6,293 nt of DNA from Lachnospiraceae bacterium. GTDB taxonomy: Bacteria > Bacillota_A > Clostridia > Lachnospirales > Lachnospiraceae. Made by a program: the position numbers and the translations under genes. Positions 1 through 6,293 of this stretch are shown in pieces. The stretch covers positions 1 to 6,293 of the forward strand of contig JAFPAZ010000056.1 of NCBI GenBank assembly GCA_017390645.1, in the 5' to 3' direction. Each line of letters opens with the position of its first letter. The stretch's first letter is position 1. The notes beneath the pieces are model-generated. The model had not been told where the DNA came from and searched no databases. It saw only the letters and a program-made list of their open reading frames with translations.

Positions 1-1562
1 GACACGTGGATTTTAACTATGAGGTATCAAGGAGCCTTGCAGCCTGTGAAGGTGCTATTCTGGTAGTTGATGCAGCCCAGGGAATCGAGGCGCAAACCTT
101 AGCGAATGTATACCTGGCATTGGATCATGATTTAGAGGTGTTTCCGGTTATTAACAAGATAGATTTGCCAAGTGCAGATCCGGAACGTGTAAAAAATGAA
201 ATTGAGGATGTCATTGGAATCGAAGCCCAGGATGCCCCACTCATATCCGCTAAGACAGGACTAAACATTGAAGATGTGTTAGAAGAAATCGTGGCCAAGA
301 TACCGGCTCCCACAGGAGATAAAAACGGTCCTTTAAAAGCACTTATTTTCGACAGCATCTATGATGCGTATAAAGGTGTTATTGTATTCTGCAGAATCAA
401 AGAAGGAACTGTAAAAAAAGGAACGACCATTAAGATGATGGCAACCGGTGCCAAGGCAGACGTAGTAGAAGTAGGTTATTTTGGAGCCGGACAGTTCATT
501 CCATGTGACGAACTATCAGCAGGAATGGTAGGATATATCACCGCCAGTCTGAAAAATGTAAAAGATACTACGGTAGGTGATACCATCACAGATGCAAACA
601 ATGAATGCGAGGAACCGCTACCGGGTTATAAAAAAGTAAATCCGATGGTATACTGCGGACTTTATCCGGCGGATGGTGCCAAGTATCCGGATCTAAGAGA
701 TGCTTTGGAAAAGCTACAGTTAAATGATGCTTCCCTTCAATATGAGCCGGAAACCTCCATCGCGCTGGGATTTGGATTCCGTTGCGGATTTTTAGGACTG
801 CTTCACTTAGAAATTATTCAGGAAAGATTAGAGAGAGAATATAACTTAGATTTAGTAACTACAGCTCCGGGAGTAATCTATAAAGTTTACCAGACCGATG
901 GAACAGTGATGGAATTAACCAATCCTTCGAATCTTCCGGATCCATCCAAGATTGAATATATGGAAGAACCTATGGTAAAAGCCGAAATTATGGTTACGAC
1001 AGAATATGTAGGTGCTATCATGAAGTTATGTCAGGAGCGCAGAGGAATTTATCTGGGAATGGAATACATGGAAGAAACCAGAGCCGTGTTACGTTATGAA
1101 CTTCCATTAAATGAAATCATTTACGACTTCTTTGATGCATTAAAATCAAGGTCCAGAGGATATGCCTCTTTTGACTATGAAATGAGCGAATATGTGAAAT
1201 CAGACCTTGTAAAACTGGATATCCTTATTAATAAAGAAGAAGTGGATGCATTATCCTTTATTGTACATGCCTCTACTGCATACGAACGTGGAAGGAAGAT
1301 GTGTGAAAAGTTAAAAGAAGAAATTCCGCGACACCTGTTTGAAATTCCGATTCAGGCAGCCATTGGAAGCAAAGTAATTGCCAGAGAAACCGTAAAAGCC
1401 ATGAGAAAAGACGTATTAGCAAAATGTTATGGCGGTGATATCAGCCGTAAGAGAAAGCTGTTAGAGAAACAAAAAGAAGGAAAGAAACGAATGCGTCAGG
1501 TTGGAAATGTAGAGATTCCACAGCAGGCATTTATGAGTGTTTTAAAGCTGGATGAAGAATAG
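1..1562 (+). CDS. lepA: Elongation factor 4 (LepA/EF4) GTPase, 5'-truncated by window edge
   Basis: LepA is a ribosome-associated translational GTPase linked to back-translocation or to ribosome assembly and initiation fidelity. About 519 residues are present and about 85 N-terminal residues (P-loop, switch I) are missing. The first two bases finish a Gly codon and His-Val-Asp-Phe follows, so the window opens inside the G3 DTPGH motif. The GTG at position 6 is therefore an internal Val, not a start. Counting that Val as 1, G4 NKID is at 50-53 and the G5 motif SAKTG at 81-85. The beta-barrel domain II starts near 110, EF-G-like domains run from about 210 to 400, and the LepA-specific C-terminal domain ends the protein with [20 protein letters not shown] and [18 protein letters not shown] and TetM lack this tail, so the family call is firm. 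The frame is intact to a TAG stop. A terminator hairpin follows directly, so lepA is probably the last gene of its transcript. Confidence 0.97.
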   Translation, partial: HVDFNYEVSRSLAACEGAILVVDAAQGIEAQTLANVYLALDHDLEVFPVINKIDLPSADPERVKNEIEDVIGIEAQDAPLISAKTGLNIEDVLEEIVAKIPAPTGDKNGPLKALIFDSIYDAYKGVIVFCRIKEGTVKKGTTIKMMATGAKADVVEVGYFGAGQFIPCDELSAGMVGYITASLKNVKDTTVGDTITDANNECEEPLPGYKKVNPMVYCGLYPADGAKYPDLRDALEKLQLNDASLQYEPETSIALGFGFRCGFLGLLHLEIIQERLEREYNLDLVTTAPGVIYKVYQTDGTVMELTNPSNLPDPSKIEYMEEPMVKAEIMVTTEYVGAIMKLCQERRGIYLGMEYMEETRAVLRYELPLNEIIYDFFDALKSRSRGYASFDYEMSEYVKSDLVKLDILINKEEVDALSFIVHASTAYERGRKMCEKLKEEIPRHLFEIPIQAAIGSKVIARETVKAMRKDVLAKCYGGDISRKRKLLEKQKEGKKRMRQVGNVEIPQQAFMSVLKLDEE

Positions 1563-1573
1563 TGCATGAAATG

Positions 1574-1631
1574 AAAAAGCGAAGTGAATGTGTATGGGAA
1601 CCGATTTCCTACACGTTCACTCGCTTTTCTT
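1574..1631 (+). terminator. Probable intrinsic terminator after lepA
   Basis: A long imperfect inverted repeat starts 12 nt after the lepA stop. The left arm is 1575-1600 and the right arm 1606-1628, with a 5-nt loop (CCGAT). By hand I count about 23 pairs, with one single-A bulge (1583), one 2-nt bulge (1595-1596) and one G·U pair. The stem base is AAAAGCGA pairing with TCGCTTTT, and the T-rich stretch 1625-1631 (TTTTCTT) forms the tail. The A-rich left flank means it could also work on the opposite strand. The tail is interrupted by a C and partly inside the stem, so efficiency is uncertain. Confidence 0.8.
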
Positions 1632-1655
1632 ATATGATACCAGGGTTAAAAGGTC

Positions 1656-1684
1656 ATGTTTTTCATGCTCCCATGAAAAAACAT
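1656..1684 (+). repeat. Inverted repeat abutting the hemW Shine-Dalgarno
   Basis: ATGTTTTTCATG (1656-1667) can pair with CATGAAAAAACAT (1672-1684). This gives 12 pairs with one bulged A and a 4-nt loop, CTCC. The right arm ends 1 nt before the AGGAGG that serves hemW. No T-tract follows on the + strand, so it does not look like a terminator. It may affect ribosome access or the 5' end of the hemW message, but that is inference. Confidence 0.55.
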
Positions 1685-1700
1685 CAGGAGGAAACAGACT

Positions 1701-2816
1701 ATGAAGAAAAAAGTATCCCTTTATTTACACATTCCATTTTGCGCAAGAAAATGTCATTACTGTGATTTCCTTTCTATAGCTACAACCAAAGAAAAAAGGA
1801 AAAACTATCTTAGAAGTCTTGCAAGTCAAATCAGGCAGACGGAATTTGAACCTTACGAACCCTATACCATTTTCTTTGGAGGTGGTACCCCTTCTTTATT
1901 AGAACCGGAAGAATTGCTCTATTTAAAACAGGAACTGGAAAAGAAGAGAATGTGGCAGGGAGCTACAGAAATCACCATAGAGTGTAACCCGGACTCCATC
2001 ACAAAGGAAAAGTTAAAAACGTACCGTGAGATAGGAATCAATCGACTGAGTATAGGACTTCAAAGTACCAATTCAGAAGAATTAAAGTTGTTAGGAAGAA
2101 TCCATGATTACGAAACCTTCCTTACAACATATAAAATGGCTAGACAAGAAGGCTTTGATAATATCAATATTGACCTGATGTCTGCGGTACCAAAACAGAA
2201 CATCACCTCCTATGTGGAAGGGCTAAATAAAATCCTGGCTCTGAATCCGGAACATATCTCTTCCTACAGTCTAATCATAGAAGAAGGCACACCATTTTAT
2301 GAGAACGAAGAAATCATAAAATTACTTCCGGATGAAGAGGAAGAACGGGAAATGTATCATAAAACCCAGGAAATTCTTCAAAGAAATGGTTATGAACGGT
2401 ACGAAATCTCGAATTATGCCAAACCGGGCAAAGAATGCCGGCATAATCTTGTTTATTGGGAATTGGGAGAATACTTTGGTCTTGGACTTGGAGCCTCTTC
2501 CTATGTAAATGAAATCCGCTATAAAAATCATGAAACTTTTGAAGAATATGAAAAACATCCGACACAAAAAATGGAAATTGAAAAGATAGGAAAACAACAA
2601 AAAATGGAAGAATTTATCTTCCTGGGATTGAGGAAAATAGAAGGGATATCAAAAAAGGAATTTCAACAATTGTTTCAAATCCCTATAGAAGAAATTTACG
2701 AAAAAGTAATAAAAAAGTACGAAGCATCCGGTTTCTTAAAATGTAATGGGGACAGAATCCGTTTTACACCAAAAGGACTAGATGTCAGCAACCAGATTTT
2801 AAGTGAATTTTTATGA
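1701..2816 (+). CDS. hemW: HemW, radical SAM heme chaperone (HemN-like family)
   Basis: The protein has 371 residues, close to the usual 375-380 for HemW. The radical-SAM cluster motif CxxxCxxC is C14-C18-C21 (FCARKCHYCDF). A Phe rather than a fourth Cys follows, which separates HemW from true oxygen-independent coproporphyrinogen oxidase HemN (CxxxCxxCxC). The SAM-binding glycine motif GGGTPS is at 60-65. RLSIGLQS is at 115-122, and the HemW C-terminal motif HNLVYW is at 248-253, followed by the G-rich GLGLGASSY. HemW family members bind heme and a 4Fe-4S cluster and are proposed to deliver heme to respiratory proteins; many databases mislabel them as HemN. The start is fixed by AGGAGG at 1686-1691, 9 nt upstream of ATG. 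At the usual RLSIGVQSF stretch, Phe is replaced by Thr (T123). It sits between a terminator and the CIRCE-controlled promoter, so it is probably transcribed alone or by read-through. I found no convincing promoter for it. Confidence 0.93.
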   Translation: MKKKVSLYLHIPFCARKCHYCDFLSIATTKEKRKNYLRSLASQIRQTEFEPYEPYTIFFGGGTPSLLEPEELLYLKQELEKKRMWQGATEITIECNPDSITKEKLKTYREIGINRLSIGLQSTNSEELKLLGRIHDYETFLTTYKMARQEGFDNINIDLMSAVPKQNITSYVEGLNKILALNPEHISSYSLIIEEGTPFYENEEIIKLLPDEEEEREMYHKTQEILQRNGYERYEISNYAKPGKECRHNLVYWELGEYFGLGLGASSYVNEIRYKNHETFEEYEKHPTQKMEIEKIGKQQKMEEFIFLGLRKIEGISKKEFQQLFQIPIEEIYEKVIKKYEASGFLKCNGDRIRFTPKGLDVSNQILSEFL

Positions 2817-2834
2817 ACAGTATAAACGAAAAAT

Positions 2835-2851
2835 GGTTCACTTCGTGAATC
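2835..2851 (+). repeat. Small hairpin downstream of hemW
   Basis: GGTTCAC (2835-2841) pairs with GTGAATC (2845-2851) across a TTC loop, giving 7 pairs including one G·U. It begins 18 nt after the hemW stop. On the + strand it is followed by six A residues rather than T, so it is not a canonical + strand terminator. On the minus strand it is followed by ATTTTT, which would suit a terminator, but no gene approaches from that side within this window. It may work with the next repeat as a weak 3' end for hemW. Confidence 0.45.
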
Positions 2852-2853
2852 AA

Positions 2854-2885
2854 AAAATTCAAGCTGAATTTTGGAAGAAAATTCA
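2854..2885 (+). repeat. Three perfect 8-mers in A-A'-A order (two mutually exclusive hairpins)
   Basis: AAAATTCA occurs at 2854-2861 and again at 2878-2885. Its exact reverse complement, TGAATTTT, lies between them at 2865-2872. The middle copy can pair with the upstream copy (3-nt loop AGC) or the downstream copy (5-nt loop GGAAG), but not both. The first hairpin ends in TTTT then GG, so it is at best a weak terminator for hemW. The block lies 21 nt upstream of the -35 box of the hrcA promoter, outside its predicted transcript. All stems are AT-rich and weak. Confidence 0.5.
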
Positions 2886-2906
2886 TAGAAAAATACAAAA
2901 AAACTG

Positions 2907-2935
2907 TTGACAAATCATACTGTCAGTGATAAGTT
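2907..2935 (+). promoter_or_regulatory. Probable housekeeping-sigma promoter of hrcA-grpE-dnaK
   Basis: A perfect -35 hexamer, TTGACA, is at 2907-2912. The -10 is less clear: GATAAG at 2929-2934 (16-nt spacer, 4 of 6 matches to TATAAT) or TAAGTT at 2930-2935 (17-nt spacer, 3 of 6). Either would place the transcript start near 2941-2943, just upstream of the CIRCE element that begins at 2947. That is the usual position for HrcA control of a vegetative promoter. The start site is inferred, not shown. Confidence 0.75.
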
Positions 2936-2946
2936 ATATGTAGATG

Positions 2947-2973
2947 TTAGCACTCGATGGTAGAGAGTGCTAA
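2947..2973. promoter_or_regulatory. CIRCE operator (HrcA binding site)
   Basis: TTAGCACTC (2947-2955), nine bases, then GAGTGCTAA (2965-2973) is an exact match to the CIRCE consensus (controlling inverted repeat of chaperone expression). It is the known binding site of HrcA, which is encoded immediately downstream, so the operon is autoregulated. It lies just after the predicted transcript start, so it should act as a DNA operator and also form a stem-loop in the 5' leader of the mRNA. The two 9-bp arms are perfect complements. No second CIRCE is present in the window, including upstream of dnaK. Confidence 0.97.
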
Positions 2974-2988
2974 CAAACAAGCCAAGAG

Positions 2989-2994
2989 AAAGGA
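2989..2994 (+). promoter_or_regulatory. Ribosome binding site deciding the hrcA start
   Basis: AAAGGA lies 7 nt before ATG at 3002. The longer in-frame ATG at 2957 has no Shine-Dalgarno and sits inside the CIRCE spacer. Two other ATG triplets at 2994 and 2997 are out of frame. This site therefore supports translation from 3002. Confidence 0.8.
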
Positions 2995-3001
2995 TGATGG
3001 C

Positions 3002-4033
3002 ATGCAGTTAGACGAACGTAAGATGAAAATTCTTCAAGCAATCGTTGCAAACTATTTGGAAACCGGTGAACCGGTAGGTTCCAGAACAATATCAAAGTTC
3101 ACAGATTTGAACTTAAGCTCAGCCACGATCCGAAATGAAATGGCGGACTTAGAAGAACTGGGTTATATTATTCAGCCACATACTTCTGCTGGAAGAATTC
3201 CTACGGATGCCGGATATCGCGTTTATGTAGATAAGGTGATGAAGGAAAAGGAAGAAGAAAAAGAGAATATCAAGCAGAATCTGTTAGAGCGGGTAGACAG
3301 GGTTGAGAACCTTTTAAAACAGGTAGCGAAGGTATTAGCTTATAATACGAATTATGCCACTTTGGTTTCAGCACCCCAGTATAAGAATAAAAAGATAAAG
3401 TTTATTCAGTTGTCTATCATAGATGATACCCAGCTTTTAGCGGTAATTATGGTAGATAATAACGTAATTAAGAATCAGATTCTGGATTTGACCACACCAC
3501 TGGAAAATGAAGAAGTACTGAAACTTAACCTGTTGCTGAATTCATTTTTGCAAGGTCAGTCCTTGGAAGATATTAACATTGAAATGATTACTACCATGAA
3601 AGAACAGGCTGGTATGCACCGGGACTTATTAGAACAGATTTTTAATGGTGTAGTAGAAGCGGTTCATGCAGCAGATGAACTGGAGATATACACCAGTGGT
3701 ACTACGAATATTTTAAAATATCCGGAATTAGGAGACATCAGTAAAACCAGTGAAATCTTAGAGGCAATAGAAGAAAAGAAAGTATTGACAGATTTGATTG
3801 ATGAAACCTTAAGTCATGATGAAAGTCATGGGATACAGGTATACATTGGAGACGAAGCTCCCGTATCGAATATGAAAGATTTAAGTATCGTTACAGCCAC
3901 CTATGAATTAGAAGAAGGCGCGAAAGGAACCATTGGAATCATTGGACCTAAGCGAATGGACTACAAAAAAGTTGTAACGACATTGCAGAATTTAACGGAA
4001 GAGCTGGATGTCATATTTAAGAAAGGAAAATAG
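3002..4033 (+). CDS. hrcA: HrcA, heat-inducible transcription repressor
   Basis: HrcA represses class I heat-shock genes by binding CIRCE as a dimer, and in the studied systems it needs GroEL/GroES to be active. From the ATG at 3002 the protein is 343 residues, a normal family length. It opens MQLDERKMKILQAIVANYLE, the typical HrcA N-terminus. The winged-helix DNA-binding domain covers about 1-75: EPVGSRTISK at 23-32, SATIRNEMADLEELGYI at 40-56 and the wing segment HTSAGRIPTDAGYRVYVD at 60-77. The remaining part is the GAF-like and dimerisation region, ending with GPKRMDY and a basic KKGK tail. An extended start at 2957 would add 15 residues encoded partly by the right CIRCE arm and is not supported. 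The stop codon TAG is followed directly by the GTG start of grpE, and the last hrcA codons carry the grpE Shine-Dalgarno, so translational coupling is likely. Confidence 0.97.
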   Translation: MQLDERKMKILQAIVANYLETGEPVGSRTISKFTDLNLSSATIRNEMADLEELGYIIQPHTSAGRIPTDAGYRVYVDKVMKEKEEEKENIKQNLLERVDRVENLLKQVAKVLAYNTNYATLVSAPQYKNKKIKFIQLSIIDDTQLLAVIMVDNNVIKNQILDLTTPLENEEVLKLNLLLNSFLQGQSLEDINIEMITTMKEQAGMHRDLLEQIFNGVVEAVHAADELEIYTSGTTNILKYPELGDISKTSEILEAIEEKKVLTDLIDETLSHDESHGIQVYIGDEAPVSNMKDLSIVTATYELEEGAKGTIGIIGPKRMDYKKVVTTLQNLTEELDVIFKKGK

Positions 4034-4738
4034 GTGGAAATGGAAAAAAACAAGGAAATGCAGGAAGATATGAAGCAGAAAGAGACAAAACAGGAAACAG
4101 TGAAAGAAGAAACTGCGAAGAATGAAGAGGTAAAGCAGGAAGAACATAAGAAGGCTGCAGGAAGTAAAACTGCTGAGACAGCGAAGAAGAATGGGAAAAC
4201 TGCTGAGTCGGCGAAGAAAACCGCGAAGCCGGCAGGAAGAAGAAATCAGAAAAAGACCACAAATACAGCATCGGATCATGTGGCTGGCGAACTTGCACTT
4301 GCGAAAAAGCAGGAAGAACTAGACGAAGCCAATGATAAATATAAAAGACTTTTATCAGAATTTGAAAATGCCAGAAAGCGTACTGAAAAAGAAACAGCCA
4401 GAAGATATGATGAAGGTGCGAAGGGCATTTTAGAAAAGCTTTTACCGATTGTAGATAACTTTGAGAGAGCCTTGCAGTCTATTCCTGAGGAAGACAAAGA
4501 CAGAGCCTTTGAGCAGGGTGTATCCGCGATTTATAAGCAGTTAATGACTACTTTCGAATCCATCGGAGTAGCCCCTATGAATGCAGAAGGAAAAGAATTT
4601 AATCCTGACCTTCATAATGCAGTAATGCACATTGAAGATGATACCCAGGGCGAAAATGTGGTAGTAGAAGAAATGCAAAAAGGATATATGTATAAAGACA
4701 GCGTTCTTCGTTACAGCATGGTAAAGGTAGCAAACTAG
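4034..4738 (+). CDS. grpE: GrpE, nucleotide exchange factor of DnaK, with long charged N-terminus
   Basis: GrpE is a homodimer that releases ADP from DnaK and acts as a thermosensor of the Hsp70 cycle in the cytoplasm. The core starts near residue 95: the long paired helix with RLLSEFENARKRTEKE, then LLPIVDNFERAL, the conserved FNPDLHNAV at 189-197 and the beta-domain end VVEEMQKGYMYKDSVLRYSMVKVAN. At 234 residues it is longer than E. coli (197) or B. subtilis (187) GrpE. The excess is a low-complexity N-terminus: residues 1-38 are Glu/Lys-rich with a net negative charge, and 39-74 carry 13 Lys/Arg against 2 Glu. It contains a 10-residue tandem repeat (KTAETAKKNG / KTAESAKKTA, 45-64). The start is uncertain: GTG at 4034 lies 6 nt after AAAGGA (4022-4027), while in-frame ATGs at 4040, 4058 and 4070 have less well spaced sites. 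The choice shifts only the disordered tail. Confidence 0.95.
   Translation: MEMEKNKEMQEDMKQKETKQETVKEETAKNEEVKQEEHKKAAGSKTAETAKKNGKTAESAKKTAKPAGRRNQKKTTNTASDHVAGELALAKKQEELDEANDKYKRLLSEFENARKRTEKETARRYDEGAKGILEKLLPIVDNFERALQSIPEEDKDRAFEQGVSAIYKQLMTTFESIGVAPMNAEGKEFNPDLHNAVMHIEDDTQGENVVVEEMQKGYMYKDSVLRYSMVKVAN
4166..4218 (+). repeat. 30-bp-period tandem duplication inside grpE
   Basis: The 23-nt segments 4166-4188 and 4196-4218 match at 21 of 23 positions with a 30-nt offset, which keeps the reading frame and adds exactly ten codons. Both differences lie in neighbouring codons (ACA to TCG with a Thr to Ser change). The near identity at DNA level, not only protein level, suggests a fairly recent slippage or unequal exchange event in the Lys/Ala-rich linker. 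Confidence 0.8.
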
Positions 4739-4768
4739 CACATAAAAAAACATCATAAGTTTTATGTG
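4739..4768 (+). repeat. Perfect 9-bp hairpin between grpE and dnaK
   Basis: CACATAAAA (4739-4747) starts at the base after the grpE stop and pairs exactly with TTTTATGTG (4760-4768) around a 12-nt loop. No T-run follows, so it is not a standard terminator. In other Firmicutes heat-shock operons the segments of the polycistronic mRNA are processed and have unequal stability. A role as a processing or stability element that raises dnaK over grpE is plausible but inferred. Confidence 0.6.
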
Positions 4769-4790
4769 AGTATCAAAAAAGTAAACATTG

Positions 4791-4806
4791 TGTGACAAAA
4801 GTCACT
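4791..4806. promoter_or_regulatory. TGTGA-N6-TCACT dyad just upstream of the dnaK ribosome binding site
   Basis: TGTGAC-AAAA-GTCACT contains a perfect 5-bp dyad (GTGAC/GTCAC). It matches 9 of the 10 defined positions of the CRP-type consensus TGTGA-N6-TCACA. It ends 6 nt before AGGAGG (4813-4818). It could be a CRP/FNR-family protein site, a tiny mRNA hairpin with an AAAA loop, or chance. No promoter that I could defend lies beside it. Confidence 0.3.
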
Positions 4807-4814
4807 TAATTTAG

Positions 4815-6293
<1,479 letters not shown>

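Noticed and set aside
6..8. GTG as the lepA start
   Set aside because: It encodes the Val of the GTPase G3 stretch DTPGHVDF. The preceding His codon and the last two bases of the Gly codon are visible, so the gene continues upstream of the window.
125..358. Minus-strand open frame opposite lepA (a similar one lies opposite dnaK at 5699-6007)
   Set aside because: Both are shadows of highly conserved coding sequence with no independent evidence.
1633..1638. TATGAT as a -10 box for hemW
   Set aside because: It matches 5 of 6 consensus bases, but there is no acceptable -35 at 16-18 nt upstream, because that position is inside the terminator stem. It was not strong enough to list as a promoter.
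1562..1765. 67-codon + strand open frame starting with GTG after lepA
   Set aside because: It is translated from the terminator hairpin and hemW upstream region, overlaps the hemW start in another frame, has no ribosome binding site and resembles no known protein.
2314..2600. Two minus-strand open frames opposite hemW
   Set aside because: They are antisense to conserved HemW coding sequence, overlap each other, and have no ribosome binding site or recognisable domain.
3992..4298. Two overlapping minus-strand open frames opposite the hrcA end and grpE start
   Set aside because: They are Ser/Leu/Phe-rich artefacts of the purine-rich grpE tail, whose complement is nearly free of stop codons. 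They lie wholly within strong coding sequence.

Overview
The window looks like a piece of a Clostridia chromosome, most likely Lachnospiraceae. This rests on three things seen in the sequence: an AT-rich composition, the gene order lepA–hemW–hrcA–grpE–dnaK (a common Firmicute/Clostridia arrangement), and a DnaK that lacks the roughly 24-residue insert found in Gram-negative DnaK. The genus is not determined. All five genes lie on the + strand and are conserved housekeeping genes. I see no insertion sequence, CRISPR array, tRNA or rRNA, and no uncharacterised gene cassette.

Layout: (1) Positions 1-1562 hold the elongation factor 4 gene (lepA), cut at its 5' end inside the GTPase G3 motif. (2) Positions 1563-1700 hold a strong terminator-like hairpin and then a second inverted repeat that abuts the hemW Shine-Dalgarno. 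(3) Positions 1701-2816 hold hemW, a radical-SAM heme chaperone often misannotated as coproporphyrinogen oxidase. (4) Positions 2817-3001 are the control region of the heat-shock operon. It has small AT-rich hairpins, including an A-A'-A arrangement of three 8-mers, a TTGACA-type promoter, a perfect CIRCE operator (TTAGCACTC-N9-GAGTGCTAA) and the hrcA ribosome binding site. (5) Positions 3002-4738 hold hrcA and grpE, which abut with no gap. (6) Positions 4739-4826 hold a perfect 9-bp hairpin, a small TGTGA-N6-TCACT dyad and a strong Shine-Dalgarno. (7) Positions 4827-6293 hold dnaK, cut at the 3' end after 489 codons.

How it works together: HrcA is the repressor that binds CIRCE, so hrcA-grpE-dnaK (and probably dnaJ beyond the window) forms an autoregulated heat-shock operon. 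In the known model, HrcA activity depends on the GroE chaperonin, and unfolded protein titrates GroE and relieves repression. DnaK is the Hsp70 chaperone and GrpE its nucleotide exchange factor. lepA and hemW are conserved neighbours but appear to be separate transcription units, because a terminator follows lepA and a promoter with operator follows hemW.

Points worth a second look are modest: a long, charge-segregated GrpE N-terminus with a recent 30-bp tandem duplication; two substitutions at normally invariant DnaK positions; the intergenic hairpins; and a start-codon trap in which the longest hrcA reading frame begins inside the CIRCE spacer.
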